Assembly (NCBI GenBank): GCA_030512335.1
Contig: JAULSU010000003.1
Span: 4,340,001-4,404,000, forward strand
Direction of reading: 5' to 3'
Length of the DNA: 64,000 nucleotides
From: Immersiella caudata
Taxonomy: Eukaryota > Ascomycota > Sordariomycetes > Sordariales > Lasiosphaeriaceae
Shown here: one piece after another, positions 1 to 9,471 of the stretch
Position numbering within the stretch: position 1 is the stretch's first letter
Layout of the letters: every line of letters begins with the position of its first letter
The notes under the pieces: model-generated
What the model saw: only the letters and a program-made list of their open reading frames with translations
The model's database searches: none
What the model was told of the DNA's origin: nothing
Made by a program: the position numbers and the translations under genes

Positions 1-2
1 AG

Positions 3-647
3 AGAGAGGAGGCGAGGAGGGAGGATAGGAAGAAGCGGGAGGAGGAGGAGCACGGGGAACGGTGGAGGAGGTATTACGAAGAGATTTGTCGGCAAGAGGA
101 GGAAAAAGAGAAGTGTAGGGCAGAAGGGGTACGGAGGGAGGCGGAAAAGAAGAGGGCGGAGGAAGTGAGGAGGGAAATGGAGATGCGGGACTTGAAAATT
201 CAGCAGGCGATTTTGGAAGCGGACAGGTTGAGGAGGGAAGCCGCTGAGGAGAGTGCAAGGAAGGCCGCCGAGGAGAGTGCAAGGAAGGCCGCCGAGGAGA
301 GCGCAGCAAAAGGTGCTGAGCCGAGAGGTGGTGCGACACGGAGTGACAGGGGTGGGGTTAGGGGAAGGGGAAGAAGCTGGAGAGGCCGCGGAGGCCGGGG
401 AGGGCTGGGCGGTAGTCATAGGGATCGAGAGACTAACGGCGCCCCAAGGCAGCCAGCCGAAAGGTCGAGAGAAAGCAACCAAGATTGTGAGCACAAGGGG
501 TGGTGGGAGAAGGAAGCAGATTGTCAGGTTTGCCCGCAGTGTCATCGCTATAACAAGTGGGCTACTTTCCGCTGTCGCGACTGCGATGTCAGGGCGTGTC
601 CTAAATGCCGCGATGTTCTTAGGGGGAGCGGAACTGGTGATAGCTGA
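3..647 (+). CDS. 3' part of a coiled-coil protein with a C-terminal cysteine cluster (5' end outside the window)
   Basis: The frame is open from the first bases of the window to a TGA, so the true start lies upstream. About the first 100 codons are almost entirely Glu, Arg, Lys and Ala, including a threefold repeat of roughly eight residues (ESARKAAE type) near 240-305, as expected for a long charged coiled coil. An Arg/Gly-rich linker (about 310-420) follows. The last 55 residues hold a cysteine cluster, C-x2-C-x2-C then C-x2-C-x4-C-x2-C, that could bind one or two zinc ions. The pattern resembles C-terminal zinc-ribbon-like tails of fungal proteins of unknown role. No enzyme motif is visible and the function is unknown. 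It could contact nucleic acid through the RG-rich linker, but that is inference. Confidence 0.6.
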   Translation, partial: REEARREDRKKREEEEHGERWRRYYEEICRQEEEKEKCRAEGVRREAEKKRAEEVRREMEMRDLKIQQAILEADRLRREAAEESARKAAEESARKAAEESAAKGAEPRGGATRSDRGGVRGRGRSWRGRGGRGGLGGSHRDRETNGAPRQPAERSRESNQDCEHKGWWEKEADCQVCPQCHRYNKWATFRCRDCDVRACPKCRDVLRGSGTGDS

Positions 648-834
648 ACACTGTTCAGTTACTGTTTCTGGTGGGGGTAACTTGGATACATGAAAGAGAG
701 AGAGCACGTCAGTTTGGATAGTAACTTGCGCTTTCATGTTGCGAGCCGAGTCCAAGACACCATCGAGGCTGGAGAAGTGGTGAACAAAGCAAGTAAGGGG
801 AACAACTCGCTCGCGCCCTGTCCCCAAGCATCGT

Positions 835-2439
835 TCAATCTCTCCTCTCGAGCCTAACCCTAACCTCCCCCATCCCCTCCCTAGGATACGACGTCAACCG
901 AATATGATAAGGCTCCACGTCCTCCAGCTTGGTCCCGTCAAGCGTCATGTCAAACCGCCTCACAAGCCGCGCCAGTGTTAGATACATCTCACAATAGGCC
1001 AGACTTATACCCAGGCAACCGCGGCTCCCCTTGGAGAAGCTGACCATGTATTTGTTTAGATTGACGCCCGTTTCGGCTGCTCTGATCCAACGCGTGGGAT
1101 CGAATTTCTTAGGGTTTGGGAAGATGGTTTCGTTATAGTGGATGAGAGGGCTTTGGGTGGAAATTGGGGTCTGAACATGGAGTCAGCGAGTGGGAACGTG
1201 ATGAAAAGGGGGAAGAAGACGAGCCCCTGGCGGGATGACCCAATCACCGTAGTAAAGGGGTTCAACGACGGAAATGCGAGGCAGACGAGCTGACACGCCG
1301 TGAGACAAGCGAAGCCCTTCGTTGATGACGGCAGTCAAATAAGGCAGAGCCTCCAGCCCGCTGTATGTGTACTGTTCAGGAGGCCCCGGCGCAAGTTCAG
1401 CGAGCTCCTCGCGCAGACGATCCAAAATCTTTTTGTCGTTGAGAACATAGAACATGGTTGCGCCAAGCGTGTGCGCTGTGATCTCGGTGCCAGCCAGGAT
1501 GATGGTCATTCCCTCGTCAACAAGTCGATCAAGCGTATTCTCCTCGGCCGGGTTGTTCGGGTCCGCCAGAGCGCTGAGGATGACAGATCTGGAACGAGTC
1601 GTCTGCTTTGTCGACTTGATGGTCTCGGTGATGGCTTTTCTCACGTCGACTTGGGACTGAAGCATGTGTGCAGCGCCGGGGTGGATCATGCGCACGATGG
1701 GAATGGGTAATTTCTTCATCCAGTTGGCAAGAGTCGGAAGGAAGCGCGCGAGATGGTACATCTCGATGACGCTCACTGCGGCTTCATTCTCCTCGTTCTT
1801 GAAGTCCTCGCTGCTCAGATGATCCCCGTGGCTGCCGTAGAAGTAGAGAGTGATGAGGTCGCCGGTCATGGCGGAGAAGGCCTTTTCGAGGTCGACGACG
1901 GTGCCCTTGGCGCGGTAGTTGTCGAGTTTCTCGAACAGGGTGCTGATGAGGCCGTGGATGAGGGGTTCGAGATCGGTGATGGCCTTGCGGGAGAAATAGG
2001 GGTTCAGAATGGCGCGCCGCACACGGTGTCTGTCATGGTCGACAGTGGCGAGGCTCGCTCGCGGGACGGTGTATGCGGCGACGGTGGCTTCATGCTTGTT
2101 GACGCGTTTTCCGCCGCCGGCGTAGATGTTGCCGTAGAATGTTGGGTCGTCAATGTGGAGTTCCTCGGCGTTGATTCGAATAATGGGGCCTTTCATGTCA
2201 ACAATCACTTTGTGTCCGAAGAGGGAAGAGCGGATGCGCTCACCGTATTTCTTGTGCATCTTTTCAATCTCCCAGATATAGGTGCCATCCTTGAGGACAT
2301 CATAGTAGAACTCCAGAAATCCTCCAATGGCTGCCTTCTTGGGGCCGGGAAACTTGCGAAGCGGGTGGAAGTAGAGGTTGCAGATGCAGCGGCCCAAAAA
2401 GAACAAGGCAGCCACCCCACCGAGAATTGTCCACGTCAT
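835..2439 (-). CDS. Cytochrome P450 monooxygenase, CYP58/trichodiene-oxygenase-like
   Basis: Proposed exons (minus strand) are 2439-2244, 2189-1225 and 1170-835, giving 498 aa, the normal length for a microsomal P450. Residues 1-20 form a membrane anchor, followed by a proline hinge (HPLRKFPGP). The I-helix oxygen-binding motif reads AGTEITAHT (about residue 300). ExxR is EGLR, the PERF-type motif is FDPTRW, and the heme loop FSKGSRGCLG places the thiolate cysteine near residue 439. Intron 1 (2190-2243, 54 nt, GT-AG, branch TTGAC) is a multiple of three and reads through silently. Removing it restores the conserved KYGPIIRIN stretch. Intron 2 (1171-1224, 54 nt) has an ideal CTGAC branch and CAG end but starts with GC; splicing there yields the conserved IPPGTPIS. 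The RR-x2-LNPYFS sequence resembles CYP58-type enzymes. The substrate is unknown and no terpene synthase or PKS lies nearby. Confidence 0.9.
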
Positions 2440-3210
2440 TGTCCGCGAACTTCTTGCTCTCTACAGCAGAATTTGATTCAGAAAATCCACCCCGCAATTC
2501 TGGGCGCCGGAACTTGTGGGACACCATTTGTACGACGTCCCATATAGGTCTGTCAGAAGGATTTTGGGGGGGCCGGCCTGGCCGTGCAGTGGAAGGCACG
2601 GGAACTGCGAGTGATGCACATTGTGACAGATGTTCCTTCCCGCTGAGGGGGCAGCGGCACAGGGTGAGATTGACCGCTGACTGGTCGTGAGATAAACGTT
2701 TCTGCACGGTCCGCTTCCGATAAAATCCTCCATCCTTCATCTGCATTTCGAATTCCTGTACCCCACACTCGCAACTGGTAGATCTTCTCGCTTCTTGCTG
2801 GAACATTCGATGGGGGATTTCACCCAAACCCCGACTTATCGGAGTTTCTCCTGCAACAACTTCAACAACCCGTTCACGTTCAAGGCCACAAGCAAACATT
2901 CACAAGGAATTTGTGTAGAACAATGCCACTCATGCTCAGGACCGACCTCCTCAATTTTGGAAGCGGGTGGTGTGCGTGCACAGCTCCAGAACCAACGTGC
3001 ATGATCAGCTCCGAAGGTGAATCCCGAGAGGCTGCAGCAAGTTCTTGGCGCATTCATTGGCTGTATGAGGGCGATTGACTTTCCGTCCCTTGTCTTACTA
3101 TCAATTCGATGTAGAGGCAGCTGTAGCTGCCTGCTCTCCAGGAGACTAAAGACGTCTATCAGAGCGGCAACAAGCAACTAATGTGGTGTTGTATGTTGTA
3201 TGTCATCATC
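2440..3210. other. Intergenic: P450 upstream region, no gene seen
   Basis: About 770 bp between the P450 start and a transposon. Open frames here are short, overlap one another on both strands and show no recognisable domain. It presumably holds the P450 promoter. No convincing TATA box was picked out. Confidence 0.5.
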
Positions 3211-3218
3211 CTTTGATC

Positions 3219-3875
3219 TAAGGCCGGGAATTACCCATGGGTTCTTGGGTACCTATGGGTAACCATGGGTATTTGATAAGCAATGTGGTAATCGGCGTGG
3301 TAATCGAGAGAAGTACTGATATAATGCATCGCATGGTTATGTAGTTAGCTATTCCGCTATACTACTAAAGGTCACTTTTCCTCAGTAAAACTACTAATAT
3401 AGCAGGGGTAACTGATGTGAGTTTACCCGCCACGAGCTGGGTCCTCCTCGGACTTAGGTGTAAGCGAGGGCCGGCCTATTTAATGCCTGGTATTTCTCGT
3501 CACCACCCGCTCAGTCTCTTCCTGTCTGTGCTCTATCGCCTGTTGAGCTCTGCTCTCCCTTAGCGCTGCCTTTTTGCGCGCTTTCGCCTCCTCTTTACGG
3601 CGCTCCTTTTATATCAGAGTTAGATCTCGAGTCGTATACACAGAGGGAGACGCGGCATCGACAAAGGGTGGATTATTACGCACTTAATGGTGGTAGCTAG
3701 CACGTTCCGGCTTACCACAATAATTACCACAGCTTAACATAATGTTCTCTTTTTAAGGTTCTTGCAAACCCATGGTTATAACATGGGTACCCAAAAACCC
3801 ATGGGTATTTAGGTGGGTACCCAAAAAACCCATGGGCACCCATGTGTATCCATGGGTGGGTAATTGACGGCCTTA
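3219..3875. mobile_element. Non-autonomous hAT-type MITE (657 bp) with 8-bp target duplication
   Basis: Both ends begin TAAGGCCG and continue with near-matching sequence (GGAATTACCCATGG on the left, TCAATTACCCACCCATGG on the inverted right end). The element is flanked on both sides by the identical octamer CTTTGATC (3211-3218 and 3876-3883), the 8-bp target-site duplication typical of the hAT superfamily. Subterminal regions are packed with ACCCATGGGT-type palindromes, which in hAT elements are transposase binding sites. The interior has no transposase frame, so movement would need an enzyme encoded elsewhere. The perfect duplication suggests fairly recent insertion. Confidence 0.8.
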
Positions 3876-3883
3876 CTTTGATC

Positions 3884-4387
3884 AACCTTGATCAACCTTA
3901 GAAACTCAAGAGAACACTTGTTTCTTTTACCGGTAAGTTGCGGCATGGACTGAAATCACACCAAGTCAGCAGGTTTTCCACCCAGCATTGTTCTGGGCCG
4001 CAGGGGACACAGGCGTTGCAGAAGTCATTCAAATGACCAATCATCCTTTTACAACCATGAATAAAACGGCCCAAAGAAGACCCCAGTATAAAGAGGTGCT
4101 CAACCTCGGCGCTCGTCACGGCTGGGGAAGAAGAGTAAACGCTAAGGCCGAGCTATCACAGGATGCCAGTTCCAGGGCATTCGACAATGGGCTCATGACT
4201 AGGGATATCCTCATGGCGAACCTGAGGCAATCCCGCAATGCAGGCAGGCGCCAGTTCCCCCACTCCTCAAGAGCATAAAACCCCCTATCAACCATCCGGA
4301 AATACCTCAAACACACTCACCACCACCGACTTTTCTTCCCTCCATCCATTAACTGGAAAGGCAATACCACATCTCGCACCTCAAAAA
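3884..4387. other. Intergenic: leader of the frameshifted small cysteine-protein gene
   Basis: No coding domain recognised. The last 100 bp before 4388 are pyrimidine- and A-rich with an ATAAAA element near 4275, as is usual for a fungal promoter and leader. Confidence 0.4.
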
Positions 4388-4740
4388 ATGGTCCTCACGA
4401 AGAAAAACAAGCCTTCCGCCTCACAAGCCGACAGTCTAAAGAAGTCACTTCCCAGATGCATAATCATTGACTTCTCAAAGACCATTGTCGAAACCTACCG
4501 TGCAGAGTGGCGCTACTGCAAACCTGCGCCTCTTCTGAATACGGATGCCCTCAGAAGGTCAGCAACGGGCAAGTCACCGAAGGATGTTCCTTGCGTCTGT
4601 ATTGCTTGAAGGAGCCGCGCGTCTCGGAGGAGATATTTACCATAACCAAACACGACGGAGGCACGACCATCAAGATCGACTTTTCCGCTTTGGAGCAGAT
4701 TCCGGGGTTTGAGCTGAGGCGCAACGAGGAGGAAGGTTAG
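4388..4740 (+). pseudogene. Frameshifted paralog of the small cysteine protein at 5663
   Basis: From the ATG at 4388 the frame encodes a basic N-terminus, then RCIIIDFSKTIVETY and WRYCK. At about 4520 the homology jumps by one base into the next frame, which continues with a second cysteine pair, an acidic stretch and TKHDGGTTIKIDFS before stopping at 4740. This parallels the intact gene at 5663 block by block (IITIRFPTNVV, GRYCKVCK, TNAGGATTIKINMDF). The simplest reading is loss of one nucleotide in the codon between the two cysteines of the CKxC motif. No GT-AG intron fits the spot. Both copies lie on the same strand about 0.9 kb apart, so this is a local tandem duplication with one decayed member. 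Molecular function is unknown. Confidence 0.6.
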
Positions 4741-5662
4741 GGAGATGATATCGAGATTGGATTCAGAGAAGGGAGACTCGGAAGGGAGCGGGGATATTTG
4801 AAGGGGTTAGCACATAAGACTGGGCGGAGGCAATCTGACTGTCAACCTTGAGAGGTGTGGAAGTGCATGTGTGTATCGGCTATGTCGCAGTGGTTCCGTC
4901 ATCTCTTGGAGTTCAGTGCGTTGCCGACTACTGTCTGGGATTCTGGCAGTGCGCCGTATGGCCTTGGAAACCTCAGGAAGGAGGAGACCCTGAGTGATGA
5001 TTGGAAAGGGAGGGCGCAAGATCATCAGCGGGATGAGATGACGCCGGGCGTGGAACATTGACCGGGAGGGCCAACGCAAGAAACCAATGGGCCACTTTGG
5101 CAAAGAATATTCTCGCAACAAAACAATGTTACCAGTGCGCCTGCGCTGAGCATATCACGCAGACAGTATGAGACCATGGAGCAACACTTTTCACCACGGA
5201 CATTGCAACTCATAGAGGCCTTTGAGACGAGATGTCTCAGCAGGGACCATGTTCAAACCTGCGCACAAAAAAGATCCACCAAGGTCAGAACCTACCCAAC
5301 TTAAAAGGCAATTGAAACAGTGGTTTCATGTGCCCAACAAAGACTGATTTTCACCTGTCAGTTTCCCGGACAGTAAGCATTGTCAGAGTCATTTGTGAAA
5401 TCCCCCCCCCCCATTGCCAGAAACCAGCCCGAGCACACATCACTCTTGCAGGCCTCTTGTTGTTTGTATCATTTGGCAGAACTAAACAGCCCAACAGCCT
5501 TTATACGTAGTGATCTACAGTACCCAGCTACGCCAACATAAACAAAGCACCATTGCCACCCACCTCTGCTATAAGTTTGATGCGAAAGCACACAACTCAA
5601 TTTACCACCACACACCTCCGTCAACATCTAATCATTCCAATATCTCTCCCACTCCGCCCAAA
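4741..5662. other. Intergenic between the two tandem paralogs
   Basis: Short overlapping frames only, with no domain. There is an oligo-C run near 5402-5411. The last 100 bp before 5663 are C/A-rich leader-like sequence (CACACCTCCGTC, TCTCTCCCACTCCGCCC). Confidence 0.4.
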
Positions 5663-6028
5663 ATGTCCACCTCCCAACCCAAAACCTCCCCGCCCTCCAT
5701 CATAACCATCCGCTTCCCAACCAACGTCGTCAAACTCATCTGCGAAAATGGGCGCTACTGCAAAGTCTGCAAAACTTTCAAACCGTGCAGCCACACAACC
5801 GAAACCAACGACGTGACTGAAGTCAAAATTGGGAACCTCACGTGGACTGACGGGCAAGGATATCCCAGAGAAGACGAGTTGATAGTTGTGACCAATGCGG
5901 GGGGAGCTACGACGATCAAGATCAATATGGATTTTTGTGGGAGTATTGGGGGTGGGGCGGTGAGAGTTGATGTTGGGAGGGGGGTTGTAGAGGGGGAAGG
6001 TGGTGTTTGTTGGGGGGAATCTGAATGA
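5663..6028 (+). CDS. Small cysteine-containing protein, intact tandem paralog
   Basis: An uninterrupted 121-aa frame; the ATG at 5663 is chosen because homology with the copy at 4388 starts just after it and the preceding bases look like a fungal leader. After a Ser/Pro/Lys-rich start it carries IITIRFPTNVVKLI, a cluster C-x2-C-x5-C-x-H (CKVC, then CSH), an acidic middle and a hydrophobic TTIKINMDF strand, ending in a Gly/Glu tail. There is no signal peptide or membrane segment, so a cytosolic or nuclear protein is likely. The spacing could bind one metal ion, but that is inference. I do not recognise the family. Conservation of the core between the two copies supports its being a real gene. 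Confidence 0.6.
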   Translation: MSTSQPKTSPPSIITIRFPTNVVKLICENGRYCKVCKTFKPCSHTTETNDVTEVKIGNLTWTDGQGYPREDELIVVTNAGGATTIKINMDFCGSIGGGAVRVDVGRGVVEGEGGVCWGESE

Positions 6029-6627
6029 CCGAGGTGTTCGGGATGATTCAAGGTGGACAGGAAGGAGTGCGAAGCTGGGTGCGGCGAGCAAGGGGTGTGA
6101 AACAGGGACGGGAAATTGCTGGCTGCTGGTCAATCATGGATAGGTGCACCTGGATTGCAATGGCAAACTCAACCTGCATCATGTATCCATTAAGCTCATT
6201 GACTTGGATGGCGCTGTAGAGTCCCTTTACACCACAGCCCACCCGATAGACTCTGCGCTCGCTGTGCGTCGTCCTAAACTCGTGACTTCGTGGCTTTGCG
6301 GCCTTTGGCCAGGATCCGAGATTGTAGCTGAGATGATACCAACCCCTGTTGCAGCTGAGACACTTTTCTGGCTGGACACAGGTGACGTGCCGTAGCGCAA
6401 TTTCCACGGGCCACTCAGGATACGATCCTTCCCAGGCGTGGCTGCCTAGTCGTCGGCGCTTGGTTTTTGCGCAAAGGAGGGGAAATCCGGGCCGCGCCCG
6501 CATGTCAACGGCATTCTTCTGCAACAACGACAGCAAGAAAGCACGCATTACGCGTTCACACCCCTTTTTGTTCCCGGTGGCACACCCGAACTCATGCGGC
6601 ACACCGATTGACAACCACCAAGGCAAC
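6029..6627. other. Intergenic: upstream region of the Kelch gene
   Basis: The Kelch frame stays open upstream, but those residues have no signal-peptide or Kelch character, so this stretch is taken as promoter and leader. Frames on the opposite strand show no domain. Confidence 0.4.
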
Positions 6628-8346
6628 ATGGCCCTCGATCAAATGTTTTGGCGCTGGCCCGCGGTACTCTGGCTCGTCATCACGGCGTCGATCCTGACGT
6701 CCGTCGCGGCCATTTCGGATGTGCCGTCTCTGGAAAGCTTTGCGCGATGGTCAGGGCCACGGGTGTCTGTCCTGGGCAAGTACCTCTACCTTGAGGGCGG
6801 ATACATTGCTCAGTTCGAAAACGGCGAGCTGCAGCCGGCAGCCCCATTGAACTCAACCGTCTCCATCGACCTCAGCACCTCGTGGACCACGGCCAACGCG
6901 ATCCGCCGGGCCATCCCGAAGCCGGATGAAGCGCCGAGGAGGTCATTGCCCGCCATCTGGGCTGACACGCAGACCGGTAACGGCGCGTTTTACTTGTGGG
7001 GCGGCACCGTCACCTCCCCCCTCCAAGCCAACGACAGCACCGATGTCCTCTGGAAGTTCACCGCCGATGGCTCCGGCGGCGGCGCGTGGTCCAACGAGAC
7101 GCCCTCCATCGCCAACCCGACACTCTTCGCTTCGCTCCACACCACCGTGGGAGGTCTTATCGTCACCGCCAACGACACCATGGGCTTCCACCTCGGCGGC
7201 GTTGCCGCCAACACGACCGACTTTGGCCGCAACGGTACCAACACCCGTGCCATCCCCGGCATGGTTACCTTCGACATGAAGACGAAGACCTGGTTCAACG
7301 GGACGTATGCCTTCAGCCGCTTCGACACCTTCTGGGGTTCCACGGGCGAATACCTGCCCACCTTCGGACCGGGAGGTCTGATCATGGTGTTAGGCGGCCA
7401 CGAAGTAGACCCAAGAACCAGGTTTGAGCCGGGTGTTCACTACCCTCTCGATACCGTCACCCTCATCGACCCCGTCTCCAAGAAAAAGTACCAGCAGGCA
7501 ACCACAGGTGACATCCCCCCGACGCCGCGGGCCTTCCCGTGCAGCGCCGGCTTCGCGAGTTCGGAGGGGAGCTACGAGATCTTCATGTACGGCGGGGAAG
7601 ACTGGGGTGGTAGGGTCGCTTACCAGGATGCCTATGTGTTGAGCCTGCCAGGATTTGTCTGGAGGAGGGTTCCCGCTCCGCCGATGGGCCCGAGGAAGAA
7701 CCACGCGTGTGTAGCCGTGGGGAAGCGACAGGTGCTTAGCGTGGGCGGTGTCAACGACACGTATTATAACACCAAGGACAACGCGCCGCAGGGGCTGCAG
7801 GTGTTTGACATGACGAGACTGGTGTGGAAAGACGACTACGACGCGGGGGCAGCCGAGTATGTGAGGGCTGATGTGATTGCCGATTGGTATAAGAACGGGG
7901 GGCTGGACAACGTCTACTGGTCGTCCAGGGAGGTGGAAAGCCTGTTTGTCCGGGATGGTGTCCCGGGGACGAAGAACAATGGAACTTCGCCGGATGGCAA
8001 TGACCCCTCGGGTGGTAGTAACGTTCCGGTCGGAGCCATTGCCGGCGGCGTGGTAGGAGGCGTTGTCGGGTTGGGAATTATCGGCGCGCTGGTGTGGTGG
8101 TTCCTTCGGCGGAGATCTCAGAAGCCTAAGCACCATCATGAGGCAACCCAAGAAGAGCAAACGAAGCCGGGGTTTGCCGCGGAGCAGGAAAAGTATACAA
8201 AGCCGGAGCTCGCTGCGGAGGCTTCGACAAGCTATGTCCAGCCTCTCGAAATTGGATCGCCGTCGCATTATCGAGAGCTTGACTCGAGTGATGTTGCTCG
8301 TACCACGCAGCAACCTGCGACGCGGTTCGAACTGAGCGGGAGCTGA
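6628..8346 (+). CDS. Secreted/plasma-membrane Kelch-repeat protein with one C-terminal transmembrane helix
   Basis: 572 aa, no intron needed. The ATG at 6628 was chosen over upstream in-frame ATGs because it is followed at once by a signal peptide (FWRWPAVLWLVITASIL, cleavage near residue 27). The ectodomain contains Kelch-type beta-propeller blades with double-glycine and spaced Tyr/Trp marks (FYLWGG, FHLGG, IMVLGG, IFMYGGED, VLSVGG) and many N-x-S/T sites. Residues about 469-491 form a Gly/Val-rich transmembrane helix closed by RRRS, followed by an 80-residue charged tail with two imperfect repeats (EEQTKPGFAAEQEKYTKPELAAE). Proteins of this build are common in filamentous ascomycetes as cell-surface propellers; their ligands are generally unknown. 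Confidence 0.88.
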   Translation: MALDQMFWRWPAVLWLVITASILTSVAAISDVPSLESFARWSGPRVSVLGKYLYLEGGYIAQFENGELQPAAPLNSTVSIDLSTSWTTANAIRRAIPKPDEAPRRSLPAIWADTQTGNGAFYLWGGTVTSPLQANDSTDVLWKFTADGSGGGAWSNETPSIANPTLFASLHTTVGGLIVTANDTMGFHLGGVAANTTDFGRNGTNTRAIPGMVTFDMKTKTWFNGTYAFSRFDTFWGSTGEYLPTFGPGGLIMVLGGHEVDPRTRFEPGVHYPLDTVTLIDPVSKKKYQQATTGDIPPTPRAFPCSAGFASSEGSYEIFMYGGEDWGGRVAYQDAYVLSLPGFVWRRVPAPPMGPRKNHACVAVGKRQVLSVGGVNDTYYNTKDNAPQGLQVFDMTRLVWKDDYDAGAAEYVRADVIADWYKNGGLDNVYWSSREVESLFVRDGVPGTKNNGTSPDGNDPSGGSNVPVGAIAGGVVGGVVGLGIIGALVWWFLRRRSQKPKHHHEATQEEQTKPGFAAEQEKYTKPELAAEASTSYVQPLEIGSPSHYRELDSSDVARTTQQPATRFELSGS

Positions 8347-9471
8347 GGTGTCGATGCCGAACGCGGCAAGTGCTCTGCCCAGGCAGAGGTAATGAGACTA
8401 TAGAAGAACCGAGGCAACAATGCAAGTTTCGTGCTTTTCGGCCAATGCTGGTCAGATGAAAAACCAACTCCATTTTTTCCGTCAGTGAGCAGAGGGGAGA
8501 TGTCTGCTTGGATGTGGGGGAAGCCAAGGTAACGGCTGGCTTGGATGCGCGGAGTGCCAGCGCGCGGCCCAGTGGTCCCTGCCAAGATTTCCGCCTTTTC
8601 AAGTCAGCGCAAACCAAGGGAAAGAGCAAAGCACTACGCCCTCCCAAAGCCTGGGACCGGTAGGATGTCGGCCGTCACGCGCCTGCCTGGAGCTTTCCAC
8701 CCAGCAATGCAGTTAGCCGAAGGCGCAAGTCAAGCTCGCCGTCGGCCAACAGGAGATCCCTTTCGACAAAAGATCAGCACTGCGAAGCAAACAACTTCTC
8801 GCACCTCGCCCACGCGATACTGCTTACAAGTAGTCCCACGTCCGTTGTTTAAATGCCCTGTATCCATCACCATTTGATCTTCCGCAGGGGAAGTTGCTGA
8901 TGTGCATTAGTGAGCTACTGTCCATCCGGCAACCCGTTGACAACGACACATTCATGCCGTTGATTGGAGGCGGCGGCAGGGGCGAGAAGTACGTAGGCAC
9001 GGTGTTGATAACGATGTTGTAGGTGGCTTGCAGGCAGGCGGCGCGCCGGGGCGAGCGGCTGTCCTGACCAGTGGTATGAGCATAAAAAGGGCTACCCTCT
9101 ATTGAGTTCTTCAGTTGGAGGCTTTGATGCAGTGTCGCCCCTTTTGGTATTGGTTTGCGGGAATTGAGCCCCGTAGCTCAGAATGACGATGTTATCGTGT
9201 GCCCGCCAGGATTTACGACTACACAGAAAGCCAGCCCTGAGCTCCCACCCGAATCAGAAGCAGCAAGGCAGCGACAACCTGTTGTCGAACTACCGGCTTG
9301 CGGGGGACAGTAATGAGAGAAGGAAAGGGTATTGATTCGAGGGGCTTTATAACTGATGTCAGCCAAGTTAAGGGACTGATTACCAGGCTCATACCTAGGT
9401 ATGTATTGCCTTCAAGCAAGGCTTTCCCGTCTGGCTCCTTGCCGAAATTTCGGGAGAAAATAATTACCTGA
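8347..9471. other. Intergenic, no gene seen
   Basis: About 1.1 kb without a supportable gene. Short frames have no domain. A GTAGCTCAG string near 9171 recalls a tRNA D-arm, but the rest of a tRNA is absent. Confidence 0.5.

Noticed and set aside
1753..2547. 264-codon + strand frame opposite the P450
   Set aside because: Antisense shadow; the minus strand carries all P450 motifs and fitting introns.
7390..8313. 307-codon minus-strand frame opposite the Kelch gene
   Set aside because: Arg-rich antisense of a well-supported coding sequence; no domain.
9165..9240. tRNA-like start (CCCGTAGCTCAGAATG)
   Set aside because: No matching acceptor stem, anticodon arm or TTCRANYC B-box within the right distance.
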